Assembly (NCBI RefSeq): GCF_000607165.1
Contig: NZ_JFZG01000006.1
Coordinates: forward strand, 124,001-188,000
From: Ralstonia pickettii
Lineage (GTDB): Bacteria > Pseudomonadota > Gammaproteobacteria > Burkholderiales > Burkholderiaceae
Length of the DNA: 64,000 nucleotides
Direction: 5' to 3'
Part shown: in pieces, positions 29,465-38,606 of the stretch
Layout: every line of letters starts with the position of its first letter
How positions within the stretch are numbered: the first letter of the stretch is position 1
Program-made: the position numbers and the translations under genes
Notes under the pieces: generated by a model
What the model was told of the DNA's origin: nothing
Database searches by the model: none
The model's input: only the letters and a program-made list of their open reading frames with translations

Positions 29465-30694
29465 ATGAACGAAGTCCCATTATACGCTGCCGATGGCGGC
29501 GTCCAACCCGCTCTTCCGGCAGAGCGTCCGGCGCAACTCCTGGGCGGGTTGTCGCCACGCGATTTCATGCGCACGCACTGGCAGAAAAAACCTCTGCTGA
29601 TTCGGCAGGCACTCTCGCCCGAAGAGATGCGTGCGCTGCACTTTCCACTATCGCCGGAGCGTGTACTTGCCTTGGCCGAGCGCCCCGACGTCGAGTCCCG
29701 CCTGATCGCGCAATCGCGCGGGCGCTGGACGTTCAATCACGGCCCCTTCGACGAACGTCCGCTGCCCTCGCGCAAGACACGCAACTGGTCGGTGCTTGTG
29801 CAAGGCGCGAACCTCGTCGAGCCGGCGGTCGAAGCCCTCATGCAGCGTTTCCGATTCATTCCCGACGCGCGGCTTGATGACGTGATGATCAGCTTCGCCA
29901 CCGACGGCGGCGGCGTCGGCCCCCACTTCGATTCGTACGACGTGTTCCTGCTGCAAGCCCACGGCAAACGCCACTGGCGCATTTCCGCCCAGGACGATCT
30001 CACGCTCATCCCCGATCTGCCGCTCAAAATCCTGGCCAACTTCCAGCCTGAAGAGGAATTTGTGCTCGAGCCCGGCGACATGCTGTATCTGCCCCCCCAC
30101 TACGCACACGATGGCGTGGCAGAGGGCGACTGCATGACGTACTCGATCGGTTTTCGCTCACCGTCGTACCGTGAACTGGCCGGCCACTTCTTGGGCTTCC
30201 TGTCGCAAACCCTGGAAGACGACCCCAACTTCGAAGGCCGTTACGCCGACCCCGAACAAAAACCCACCGCCCGCCCCGGTGAATTACCGGCTGCCATGGT
30301 CAAGGCTCTTGCCCAGAAGCTCAACGCGCTGCGCTGGACGCCCGAACTCGTCGGTGAATTCCTCGGCGCGTACCTTTCCGAGCCCAAGGATCACGTCGAC
30401 TTCGTCACGCAGCCCCGTTTGCCGCTCGCTCGCTTCACAGCCCGCGCGCGCAAGGAAGGCATTGTGCTCGACGCACGCACGCAGGCGCTGTATGACGCGC
30501 ACCGCTTCTGGATCAACGGCGATACGTTCGAGCCTTCGGGAACGTTGCTTGCGTGGCTTTCCGCGTTGGCGGACGCACGTCGTGCGAGTGCTGCTACCGT
30601 CGATGCGGCGGCCGGTTTGCCGGATCTGATGGATACGCTGCATGCATGGTATGAAGAAGGCTGGCTGAGGCTGGCTGGACCCGCGAAGCGATGA
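29465..30694 (+). CDS. roxA: Ribosomal oxygenase (uL16 arginine hydroxylase), JmjC-type cupin
   Basis: The 409-residue Fe(II)/2-oxoglutarate oxygenase is of the YcfD/RoxA type, which hydroxylates an arginine of ribosomal protein uL16. The N-terminal FMRTHWQKKPLLIRQA, then the iron ligands in VGPHFDSYDVFLLQ (H-x-D) and the distal histidine in YLPPHYAHDG, are as in the family. The C-terminal region forms the winged-helix dimer part. The start at ATG 29465 leaves only 11 bases between it and the slyD start on the other strand, and has no ribosome binding site of its own; initiation may be weak or the mRNA leader may run across slyD. Confidence 0.88.
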   Translation: MNEVPLYAADGGVQPALPAERPAQLLGGLSPRDFMRTHWQKKPLLIRQALSPEEMRALHFPLSPERVLALAERPDVESRLIAQSRGRWTFNHGPFDERPLPSRKTRNWSVLVQGANLVEPAVEALMQRFRFIPDARLDDVMISFATDGGGVGPHFDSYDVFLLQAHGKRHWRISAQDDLTLIPDLPLKILANFQPEEEFVLEPGDMLYLPPHYAHDGVAEGDCMTYSIGFRSPSYRELAGHFLGFLSQTLEDDPNFEGRYADPEQKPTARPGELPAAMVKALAQKLNALRWTPELVGEFLGAYLSEPKDHVDFVTQPRLPLARFTARARKEGIVLDARTQALYDAHRFWINGDTFEPSGTLLAWLSALADARRASAATVDAAAGLPDLMDTLHAWYEEGWLRLAGPAKR

Positions 30695-30758
30695 TTCCGC
30701 GTTGAAACAGATCGTTACAAAAGCGTCTGAATCGCACGTGCGTCAGCCCCGACTCCGC

Positions 30759-30787
30759 TACACAGGGTAGGTAAAGGTCGCTATAAT
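30759..30787 (+). promoter_or_regulatory. Promoter of the small Ala-rich lipoprotein gene
   Basis: TATAAT at 30782-30787 is a perfect -10. TACACA at 30759-30764, 17 bases away, is a partial -35. Transcription from here would give a leader of about 140 bases before the ATG at 30933. Confidence 0.65.
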
Positions 30788-30863
30788 CCGACGCTAGCTT
30801 GCAGGCCGAGCAGCCCTCGTGCGACTTGGCTGCCAGCATAGAAGAAGGTGTAGTACCTGAGCG

Positions 30864-30881
30864 ATAATTACCGGTAATTAT
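30864..30881. repeat. 18-base perfect palindrome in the leader of the small lipoprotein gene
   Basis: ATAATTACC and GGTAATTAT are exact inverted copies with no spacer, flanked by GCG on the left and TCATCGC on the right. It lies about 77 bases downstream of the promoter -10 and 51 bases upstream of the start codon. It is either an operator or part of a leader hairpin. A further inverted repeat, GCAGCC/GGCTGC, lies in the leader just upstream. Confidence 0.6.
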
Positions 30882-30932
30882 TCATCGCCTTTCTGTTGTC
30901 CGCTTTCCATATTCAGTTTAAGGATCGAAAAA

Positions 30933-31178
30933 ATGAAAAAGTCTCTCCTGATCGCCTCGCTGATGGCTGCTGTGGCTCTGGCTGCTTGCGGTAAGAAGGA
31001 AGAAGCTGCTGCTCCGGCCGCTGCTCCGGAAGCTTCGGCTCCGGCCGCTGCTGCTTCGGAAGCTGCTGCTCCGGCCGCTGCTCCGGCTGCTTCGGACGCC
31101 GCTGCTGCTCCGGCTGCTTCGGACGCTGCTGCATCGGCTCCGGCTGCTGACGCTTCGGCTCCGGCTGCCAAGCAATAA
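30933..31178 (+). CDS. Small alanine/proline-rich lipoprotein
   Basis: The 81-residue protein has a textbook lipoprotein signal peptide: MKKSLLIASLM, a hydrophobic stretch, and the lipobox LAAC with Cys19. The mature 62 residues are almost only Ala, Pro, Ser, Glu and Asp in irregular repeats such as AAPAAAP and SDAAAAPAAS after GKKEE. Such sequence is likely unfolded and may act as an envelope spacer. AAGGA precedes the ATG. The gene is monocistronic: it has its own promoter, a long structured leader and a strong terminator, which suggests abundant expression. Function unknown. Confidence 0.85.
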   Translation: MKKSLLIASLMAAVALAACGKKEEAAAPAAAPEASAPAAAASEAAAPAAAPAASDAAAAPAASDAAASAPAADASAPAAKQ

Positions 31179-31197
31179 TCGCGTTTCTCGCGAGACG

Positions 31198-31226
31198 AAA
31201 AAGCCGACCTCTGGGTCGGCTTTTTT
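31198..31226 (+). terminator. Rho-independent terminator after the small lipoprotein gene
   Basis: AAAAAGCCGACC pairs with GGTCGGCTTTTTT around the loop TCTG, starting 19 bases after the stop codon, with a six-T tail. Confidence 0.94.
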
Positions 31227-31333
31227 CATGGGCGAAATCTGGCGCTGGAGCATTCGGGCAACAACTATGCGGCCCATCCGCCATTCAAAGTTGTTTCTGA
31301 ATCTTACAAGCTGCTCGATTGGTCCTAGCGCAC

Positions 31334-32119
31334 TCAAACGGTACGCCAGATCAGCCCCTCTTCCTGATCCGCGATCGGCACGTCTTCGGCACTAGCCCCC
31401 AGCGGCACGGCGATCGCCTCAGCAGCCAATAACGGCGTGTTGTTCTGCTTGGACAGATGCGCGGCCACGACCGTATGCAAGGCGTCGTGGCGCACGCGGG
31501 TGAGGATCGCAGCGGCAATGTCATTGGCCAAGTGGCCAAAATCCCCGCCGATACGACGCTTCAATGACCAGGGATAGGCTGAATTGGCCAGCATCTCCCG
31601 GTCGTGATTGCATTCGAGCACGAGGGCGTGCATGCCCGTCAGATGCGTGCAGAGGTATTCCGTCGACATGCCGGCATCGGTCAGCACACCCAGGCGCCGT
31701 GCACCGTCATTGAAAACAAACTGCAGGGGCTCCCGCGCGTCGTGTGGCACGGTGTACGGCAATATCTGCAAATCGCCAACACAGAACATATCGTCGGCGC
31801 GGCAGAAACGCACGGCCGCACGGTCGGCGCCGCGCAGGTTTTCCGTGGCGCGATACGTGCCGTGGCTGGTCCAGACGGGGATATTGAACTTAGCGGCAAA
31901 CGCATAAGCGCTGCCAACGTGATCGCTATGCTCGTGCGTAACGAGGATGGCGTTGAGGGACTCCGGCGCACAGCCCAAGCGTTCGAGCCGCCGAACGGTC
32001 TCGCGGATACCAAATCCGCAATCCAGAAGGATGCGCGTGCACGTCGCTCCGCTCGCGGATTCGACGAGCAGCGCATTCCCTTCACTGCCGCTGCCAAGGC
32101 TGGCGAATCTCAGTGTCAT
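31334..32119 (-). CDS. Metallo-beta-lactamase-fold hydrolase (YycJ-like)
   Basis: The 261-residue protein begins MTLRFASLGSGSEGNALLV and carries the zinc motif VTHEHSDHVGSA. Further metal ligands are in PHDAREP and LECNHDREML, followed by HLSKQNN with the last histidine. This pattern matches the YycJ/VicX-like branch of the metallo-beta-lactamase fold, some of whose members are DNA or RNA nucleases. The substrate is not evident. I chose ATG 32119, where homology begins, 34 bases after the bamC stop, so it is probably the last gene of the dapA-bamC transcript. Confidence 0.87.
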   Translation of the reverse strand: MTLRFASLGSGSEGNALLVESASGATCTRILLDCGFGIRETVRRLERLGCAPESLNAILVTHEHSDHVGSAYAFAAKFNIPVWTSHGTYRATENLRGADRAAVRFCRADDMFCVGDLQILPYTVPHDAREPLQFVFNDGARRLGVLTDAGMSTEYLCTHLTGMHALVLECNHDREMLANSAYPWSLKRRIGGDFGHLANDIAAAILTRVRHDALHTVVAAHLSKQNNTPLLAAEAIAVPLGASAEDVPIADQEEGLIWRTV

Positions 32120-32153
32120 CGCCCACCCAGGCAGCCGTACTGCATGACGCCGA

Positions 32154-33350
32154 TTACCGCAGTTGCTCGTCGAGCAGCGACAGGATGCGCTTGCCGATAT
32201 CGCCGGTCTGCGCGGAGCCATCATCGTTCTGCACCAGCACCGTCGACGACGTACCTGCGTCCTTCACAACCACGCGGTAACGCTTGGCGCGCTTGAGGTC
32301 CTCGATCTTCGTGCCAGAGAACAGGCGCGAGAAGAAGCCCGGTGCGTTGGCTTCGGCACGCGTATCAGCGTAGCGGACGAAGTACACGCCTTGCGAACGG
32401 TCGCGATCATCCACGGTGAAGTTCACGCGGTCCAGTGCCAGGCCCACGATACGCCAGGCGCGATCGAAGGGCTCTGGCACCTGCAGGACCGGTTGGCCAT
32501 TCGATTGCGTCAGCAGCGACGGGCCGGTACGCGGGGCCGGTTCAGCCTTCGTGCCGTCTTGCACCGGATGCGCAGCCTGCGTTTGCGCAAGCTTCTGCTG
32601 CGCGGCTTCCTTGCTGGCGCCCAGACGCTGCATCAGGCGCGAGAGGAATTCGGCCTCGAGTTCCGGATCGGCCGGACGCGGTGTCCACACAGTCTGGTCC
32701 TTGGACGACCCGACCAGTTGTTCCTGCGCGCCGCGGTGTGAGATGTAGACCTCGACCATGCCATTCGGTCCCTTCTCGATGCGGGTGCGGAACTTGTCGC
32801 GCTCCGACGTCGAGTACAGGCCATCGAACACCTTGCCGACGGTGCGGCGGATGATGTCCTGCGGAATCTTCGCGCGGTTCTCGGCCCAGTCGGTTTCCAT
32901 GATGCCGGTCTCGGGCGAGTCGATCACCAGCAGGAAGCCCAGTTCTTGCCAGAAGGTGCGCAATTGCGGCCACAGAGCATCTGGCGTGGTCTTCACGACC
33001 AGCCAGCGCTGATTGCCATCACGCTCGATACGCATGTCGGACACGGCGGGCAGCACGTTGTCGGCGCCCGAACCAGGCGTCGTGACCTTGGGCGCCGTCG
33101 ACGTGTAGGCCGAGAGCGTGGTCGTGCCCGTATCAGGCGCGGCATAGCGGCGGTCAGCCTGGATGCCGGTCAGGTCGGGCGGGACTTCAAGCGTCGGGCC
33201 CTTCTTTGCCTGCGATTTGTAATCGATGCGGTCCGGTTGCATCACCTCATTGACGGTATCGCAACCGGAAATCAGGGCAACCGACAGCGCGGCCAGCAAC
33301 AGTTGAGCGGACGTCGCCACAGCCCCGCGACGGGTTTGGTGCAGTTTCAT
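32154..33350 (-). CDS. bamC: Outer-membrane assembly lipoprotein BamC
   Basis: The 398-residue lipoprotein is a subunit of the BAM complex that inserts beta-barrel proteins into the outer membrane. The lipobox is LISGC (Cys near residue 30). Then come the unstructured BamD-binding segment with PDRIDYKSQ and LEVPPDLTG, and two helix-grip domains. The first contains RWLVVKTTPDALWPQLRTFW and GIMETDWAENRAKIP, the second begins near residue 285 (FDRAWRIVGLALDRVNFTV). ATG 33350 was chosen since the longer frame has no signal peptide. It follows dapA at 71 bases; dapA-bamC is a widely conserved pair. Confidence 0.95.
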   Translation of the reverse strand: MKLHQTRRGAVATSAQLLLAALSVALISGCDTVNEVMQPDRIDYKSQAKKGPTLEVPPDLTGIQADRRYAAPDTGTTTLSAYTSTAPKVTTPGSGADNVLPAVSDMRIERDGNQRWLVVKTTPDALWPQLRTFWQELGFLLVIDSPETGIMETDWAENRAKIPQDIIRRTVGKVFDGLYSTSERDKFRTRIEKGPNGMVEVYISHRGAQEQLVGSSKDQTVWTPRPADPELEAEFLSRLMQRLGASKEAAQQKLAQTQAAHPVQDGTKAEPAPRTGPSLLTQSNGQPVLQVPEPFDRAWRIVGLALDRVNFTVDDRDRSQGVYFVRYADTRAEANAPGFFSRLFSGTKIEDLKRAKRYRVVVKDAGTSSTVLVQNDDGSAQTGDIGKRILSLLDEQLR

Positions 33351-33421
33351 TGACTTGCGATCCTTCAGATGAGAACGATGGCTTAAGGGCCCAGAAGCGC
33401 CTGGAAGGGGCCTTGAAACAA

Positions 33422-34306
<885 letters not shown>

Positions 34307-34424
34307 GGTTTCGAAAGCAGACAAAAGCGTGAACGTAAACAGTCGGATTGTACCGGATCGTCAGAACGGATTCGCCACATCTGGGACCCGCCAAGAGACG
34401 GGTAAGCCGCCGTCCTCAGCAACT

Positions 34425-34991
34425 TCAAAGTGCATAGCGCGACGCAACCGTCCCCGCAAGCTCACGAACCGCGCAAACCCGCTGCACGTAAGCATCTCGG
34501 GGCGACGCGAGAAAACCATCTTCGTAGCCGATTACCCGCAGTTGGCCGCGCACCGCATCGAGCAATTCGCCCGGCGCCAGCAGGAATGCCGGATTGGACG
34601 GCTTCCCGACGGTTTCGTTTCCGACGGCGAAGGTTTCGTAGATCAGGCGGCCGCCCGGCGCGACGGACGCCAGCAAACGCGGCCAGAGCGGTCGGTGTAA
34701 GTAATTCGTAACGACGACGGCATCGAAAGTGGCCCCGGCGGGCAACGGCCACGGGTTGCCTTCGATGTCGGCGACGATGGTTTGGGCGATGCCCGCGAGG
34801 GCCGAAAGCGCAGCCGCGTCACGGTCGATGCCTGTTACCTGCAGGCCGCGTGCAGCCAGCCAACGTGCGTGTCGGCCGCTGCCGCACGCCACATCCAGCA
34901 CGGAGGCGCCGGCCGGCAGTTCAGCCGTCCAACGCGCCACCCACGGCGACGGCGCAGCAAGCGTGTGCGAATCCAAGGCGGCGGCAGACAT
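34425..34991 (-). CDS. Class I SAM-dependent methyltransferase
   Basis: The 188-residue protein has a Rossmann-type methyltransferase fold. The SAM motif I is VLDVACGSGRHARWLA (about residues 31-46), followed by GIDRDAAAL (acidic ribose-binding loop) and DAVVVTNYLHRPLW (motif IV region). The substrate is unknown; relatives are labelled TehB-like or simply class I methyltransferase. It starts ten bases after the trpS stop and belongs to that transcript. The ATG at 34991 is used; the preceding in-frame TTG adds only one residue. Confidence 0.85.
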   Translation of the reverse strand: MSAAALDSHTLAAPSPWVARWTAELPAGASVLDVACGSGRHARWLAARGLQVTGIDRDAAALSALAGIAQTIVADIEGNPWPLPAGATFDAVVVTNYLHRPLWPRLLASVAPGGRLIYETFAVGNETVGKPSNPAFLLAPGELLDAVRGQLRVIGYEDGFLASPRDAYVQRVCAVRELAGTVASRYAL

Positions 34992-35001
34992 CAACGGCCC
35001 A

Positions 35002-36204
35002 TCAGCTATACGTCAGACCCATCGCCTCGCGCACCTCGCGCATGGTCTCTTGCGTGACCTTACGGGCGTTGTCGCAGCCATCGGCGATGATGGCGCGCAG
35101 CAATGACGGATCGTCCATGTATTTCTGGGCGCGTTCGAGCATCGGCTGCTGTTCGCGCAGAATGCCCTCGATCACGGGCTGCTTGCATTCCAGGCAGCCG
35201 ATGCCGGCGCTGCGGCAGCCCTTCTGCACCCACTCTTTCGTGTCGGCGTCGGAGTAGACCTGGTGCAGTTGCCAGACCGGGCACTTGTCCGGGTCGCCCG
35301 GATCGGTGCGGCGCACGCGGGCCGGGTCGGTCGGCATGGTGCGGACCTTTTTCTCGACGGTTTCCTTGTCCTCGCGCATGCGGATCGTGTTGCCGTACGA
35401 CTTGGACATCTTCTGGCCGTCGAGACCCGGCATGCGCGATGCCTCGGTCAGCAGCACCTGCGGCTCGGGCAGGATGATCTTGCGGGCACCTTCCAGGTAG
35501 CCGAACAGGCGTTCGCGGTCGCCCATCGAGAGGCTCTGGGATTCGGCAAGCAGTGCGCGAGCCTGCTCCAGAGCCTCATCTTCGCCACGCTCCTGGTACG
35601 CGGTGCGCAGTTCCAGATACAGCTTGGCGCGCTTGCCGCCGAGTTTCTTAGCCGCTTCCAGCGCTTTCTCTTCGAAGCCCAGTTCGCGGCCATAGAGGTA
35701 GTTGAAGCGGCGGGCAACTTCGCGCGTCATCTCGACGTGCGGCACCTGGTCTTCGCCCACCGGAACGAAGCCGGCGCGGTAGATCAAGATGTCAGCGGCC
35801 TGCAGCAGCGGGTAGCCGAGGAAGCCGTAGGTGGAGAGATCCTTCTCCTTGAGCTTCTCGATCTGGTCCTTGTACGTCGGCACACGTTCGAGCCAGCCCA
35901 GCGGTGTGCCCATCGAAAGCAGCAGGAACAGCTCGGCGTGCTCGGGCACACGGCTCTGGATGAACAGCGTGGACTGCGTCGGATCGACGCCGGCAGCGAG
36001 CCAGTCGATCAACATTTCCCACACGGATTGCGCGATCACCTCGGGTGACTCGTAGTGCGTGGTCAGCGCATGCCAGTCGGCGACGAAGAAGAAGCACGGG
36101 TACTCGGCTTGCAGCCGGACCCAGTTTTTCAAGACGCCGTGGTAATGCCCCAGGTGCAGAGCACCGGTCGGACGCATGCCGGAGAGAACGCGGTCAGGAA
36201 ACAT
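35002..36204 (-). CDS. trpS: Tryptophanyl-tRNA synthetase
   Basis: The 400-residue class I synthetase charges tRNA-Trp. The HIGH-type motif is HLGHYHG near residue 17, and KMSKS lies in GLDGQKMSKSYGN near residue 260. It is about 65 residues longer than E. coli TrpS because of an insertion in the middle (around residues 170-230, with KLGGKRAKLYLELRTAYQ), a form common in betaproteobacteria. A Cys pair, GCLECKQPV, near residue 345 is also usual for this form. It is the fourth gene of rnm-yciO-M50 protease-trpS. Confidence 0.96.
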   Translation of the reverse strand: MFPDRVLSGMRPTGALHLGHYHGVLKNWVRLQAEYPCFFFVADWHALTTHYESPEVIAQSVWEMLIDWLAAGVDPTQSTLFIQSRVPEHAELFLLLSMGTPLGWLERVPTYKDQIEKLKEKDLSTYGFLGYPLLQAADILIYRAGFVPVGEDQVPHVEMTREVARRFNYLYGRELGFEEKALEAAKKLGGKRAKLYLELRTAYQERGEDEALEQARALLAESQSLSMGDRERLFGYLEGARKIILPEPQVLLTEASRMPGLDGQKMSKSYGNTIRMREDKETVEKKVRTMPTDPARVRRTDPGDPDKCPVWQLHQVYSDADTKEWVQKGCRSAGIGCLECKQPVIEGILREQQPMLERAQKYMDDPSLLRAIIADGCDNARKVTQETMREVREAMGLTYS

Positions 36205-36225
36205 GTGGGAAATGGAGTTGAAGAC

Positions 36226-36891
36226 TCAGGAAAACAGCATCTGCAGCGGGCTCAGAATCCACTGCAGCAGTTGAAACAGCAGCGCCATGATCGGGCGCAT
36301 CCAGACATTGGTGATGACGTTGGAAATGATCAACGCCATCACGATGAAGAAGCCGAACGGTTCGATGCGCGACAGACCGAGCGCCATCCGAGGCGGCAGG
36401 AGTGCTGCCAGCACGCGCCCGCCATCAAGCGGCGGCAGCGGAAACATGTTGAACGCCGCCATCACCATATTGACCAGAATGCCAGCGCGCGCCATGCCGA
36501 TCAGGAACGGCTCATTCACACCGCCCCCCGCGAACACAACCGCCAACACGCCCCAGAAGATCGCCTGAACAAAGTTGGTGGTGGGCCCCGCCAGCGCCAC
36601 CCACATGCCGTGCCAGCGCGGATCGCGTAGACGGTCGAAGCGCACCGGCACCGGCTTGGCATAGCCAAACACGAAAGCGCCCTTGGTTGCGAAATACAGC
36701 AGCAGCGGCATTGCGATTGTGCCGATGGGATCGATGTGCCGCAGCGGATTGATGCTGACGCGGCCCATGACATAGGCTGTATCGTCGCCGAAATGCTTGG
36801 CGACATAGCCATGCGCCGCCTCATGCAGCGTGATGGCAAACAGGACGGGAATCGCGTAAACCGCGATGTTCTGGATCAGTGTGGGGTCCAT
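36226..36891 (-). CDS. Site-2 protease family membrane metalloprotease (M50)
   Basis: The 221-residue integral membrane protein has about five or six hydrophobic segments. The zinc motif HEAAH (H-E-x-x-H) is in the first one or two segments (about residues 23-27), and the third ligand is in PLPPLDGGRVLAAL (about 155). A NPLRHIDPIGT segment follows the first motif, as in the SREBP-S2P-like group III family with no PDZ domain. The substrate is unknown. It sits between yciO and trpS, a neighbourhood found in many proteobacteria, and begins 66 bases after yciO. Confidence 0.92.
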   Translation of the reverse strand: MDPTLIQNIAVYAIPVLFAITLHEAAHGYVAKHFGDDTAYVMGRVSINPLRHIDPIGTIAMPLLLYFATKGAFVFGYAKPVPVRFDRLRDPRWHGMWVALAGPTTNFVQAIFWGVLAVVFAGGGVNEPFLIGMARAGILVNMVMAAFNMFPLPPLDGGRVLAALLPPRMALGLSRIEPFGFFIVMALIISNVITNVWMRPIMALLFQLLQWILSPLQMLFS

Positions 36892-36957
36892 AGGCGAGCT
36901 ATTGTAGCAAGCGCGCGCCGCGGCAAGGCGCCACCGAAGCGCGCGCCAACGGCTGGC

Positions 36958-37581
36958 CTACAGGCCCACGCGAGCCGGATCGCCCCGGCCTTGGCGCACA
37001 AGTTCGGGCTCGCCGCTGGTCAGGTCGATGACGGTGGTCGGTTCAGCCGGGGCTGGACCGCCGTCGATGACGAGTTCGAGCTGCTTTTCAAGCCGGTCCC
37101 GAATGGTTTCGGCCTCGTTGAGCGGTTCGTCGTCGCCGGGCAGTTGCAGCGTGGCCGAGAGCAGCGGCTCACCCAACTCCGCCATCAGTGCCAGGGGAAT
37201 CGCGTGTTCCGGTACGCGCAGGCCGATCGTCTTGCGCGACGGGTGCGAAAGCCGGCGCGGCACTTCCTTGGTCGCCTCGAGCAGGAAGACGAACGGCCCC
37301 GGCGTCGCCGCCTTCAGCACGCGGTACTGCTTGTTGTCGACGCGTGCAAACGTGGCCAGCTCGGAAAGGTCGCGGCACATCAGCGTGAGGTGGTGCTTCT
37401 CGTCGATGCCGCGCACGCGGCGCAGGCGCTCGACGGCCGATTTGTCGTCCAGATGGCAGGCGAGCGCGTAGCAGGAATCGGTGGGCAGCGCGACCAGGCC
37501 GCCGGCGCGGATGATCTCCACGGCCTGGCGAATCAAGCGCCCTTGCGGGGTGGTCGGGTGAATCTGGAAGAACTGGGACAT
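36958..37581 (-). CDS. yciO: Threonylcarbamoyl-AMP synthase-like protein, YciO type
   Basis: The 207-residue protein has the YrdC/Sua5 fold: GGLVALPTDSCYALACHLDD near residue 27, then RVRGIDEKHHLTLMCRDLSEL and PGPFVFLLEATKEVPRR. The true TsaC/Sua5 enzymes make the threonylcarbamoyl-adenylate used for the t6A tRNA modification. The YciO branch has a related fold but its activity is less certain. Context with the PHP-domain gene rnm identifies it as YciO rather than the essential TsaC. The gap to rnm is 13 bases, so they are one transcript. Confidence 0.9.
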   Translation of the reverse strand: MSQFFQIHPTTPQGRLIRQAVEIIRAGGLVALPTDSCYALACHLDDKSAVERLRRVRGIDEKHHLTLMCRDLSELATFARVDNKQYRVLKAATPGPFVFLLEATKEVPRRLSHPSRKTIGLRVPEHAIPLALMAELGEPLLSATLQLPGDDEPLNEAETIRDRLEKQLELVIDGGPAPAEPTTVIDLTSGEPELVRQGRGDPARVGL

Positions 37582-37594
37582 GGCAGCCGCGCGC

Positions 37595-38455
37595 TCAGGA
37601 CATCCACCGGCTCCACACCGGCGTCAGGTTGTCGGGTAGCGGCGGCAGCGTGCCGAGTTCGACGCGGCCCTCACCTGGACCATGGAAGTCTGAACCGCGC
37701 GACGCCAACAGGCCGTAACGGCGGGCCACGTCGGCGTACAGCGCGTATTGGTCGGGCGTATGGCTGCCGGTGACGACCTCGACGCCCTCCCCGCCCAGCG
37801 CCTTGAATTCGTCAAACAGCGCGCCGTGCTCGACCAGCGACAGCGTGTAGCGTCCTGGATGCGCCATCACCGCGACGCCACCCGCGCCCTTGATCCAGTT
37901 GATCGCATCGGCCAGGCGTGCCCAGCGATGCGGCACGTAACCCGGCTTGCCGTCGCCCAGATAGCGGTCAAATACCTCGTGGATGTCGCGGCAGTGACCG
38001 TGCTCGACCAGGAAGCGCGCGAAATGGGTGCGTGAGACCATGTCGGGATTGCCGGCGTAGCGCAACGCACCTTCATAAGCGCCTTCGATGCCGAGCTTGG
38101 CCAGCGCGGCGCTGATGTCTTCGGCGCGCGCGCAGCGGCCGGAGCGTGTGCGTTCGAGCCCCTGCACCAGATCGGGGTTATCCGGATCGATGCCAAGGCC
38201 GACGATGTGCAGCGTGCGCCCCGCCCAGGTCACGGAAATCTCTACGCCCGAGAGGTAATCCATGCCCAAGGCCGTTGCCGCTTCGCGGGCAGCGGCCTGC
38301 CCACCCACTTCGTCGTGGTCGGTCAACGCCCAGAGCGTCACACCGTGCGCGGCAGCGCGGGCAGCCACTTCCTGCGGCGCAAGCATGCCGTCCGACACCG
38401 TGGAATGGCAGTGCAGATCGGCATTTCGGGCGGAGGCGGCGGAGATGTTTGGCAT
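37595..38455 (-). CDS. rnm: PHP-domain 5'-3' exoribonuclease / 3',5'-nucleotide bisphosphate phosphatase (RNase AM)
   Basis: The 286-residue protein has the polymerase-and-histidinol-phosphatase fold. Metal ligands are visible in DLHCHSTVSDG (H-x-H near residue 15-17), ALTDHDEVGG, MAHPGRYTLS and the C-terminal GSDFHGPG. It matches the YciV/TrpH group; E. coli YciV (Rnm, RNase AM) trims 5' ends of rRNAs and acts on nucleotide 3',5'-bisphosphates. It is the first gene of a conserved minus-strand series with yciO, an M50 protease and trpS, and is divergent from the ferredoxin-NADP reductase gene 151 bases away. Confidence 0.92.
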   Translation of the reverse strand: MPNISAASARNADLHCHSTVSDGMLAPQEVAARAAAHGVTLWALTDHDEVGGQAAAREAATALGMDYLSGVEISVTWAGRTLHIVGLGIDPDNPDLVQGLERTRSGRCARAEDISAALAKLGIEGAYEGALRYAGNPDMVSRTHFARFLVEHGHCRDIHEVFDRYLGDGKPGYVPHRWARLADAINWIKGAGGVAVMAHPGRYTLSLVEHGALFDEFKALGGEGVEVVTGSHTPDQYALYADVARRYGLLASRGSDFHGPGEGRVELGTLPPLPDNLTPVWSRWMS

Positions 38456-38606
38456 TTCGCCATTTTACTGCCGCGTCGCGCAACCGGGGGACCGCACCCC
38501 ACTAAAGATCGGCATTCGGAAGACCCGACTGCCCGTGGCGGTGTTCGCGGCGAGGCGCTTGCTGCAGGCTATAGTGGCCGCATTGTTTCGTTCTCGACGC
38601 TTTGCC

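Noticed and set aside
30961-31170. Repeat array resembling a CRISPR or tandem repeat
   Set aside because: The repeats are irregular Ala/Pro codon runs inside a coding sequence, with no spacers of constant length.
30878-31171. Ala-rich minus-strand frame
   Set aside because: It is produced by reading the repetitive GCT/GCC/CCG lipoprotein gene in reverse; no ribosome binding site or promoter on that strand.
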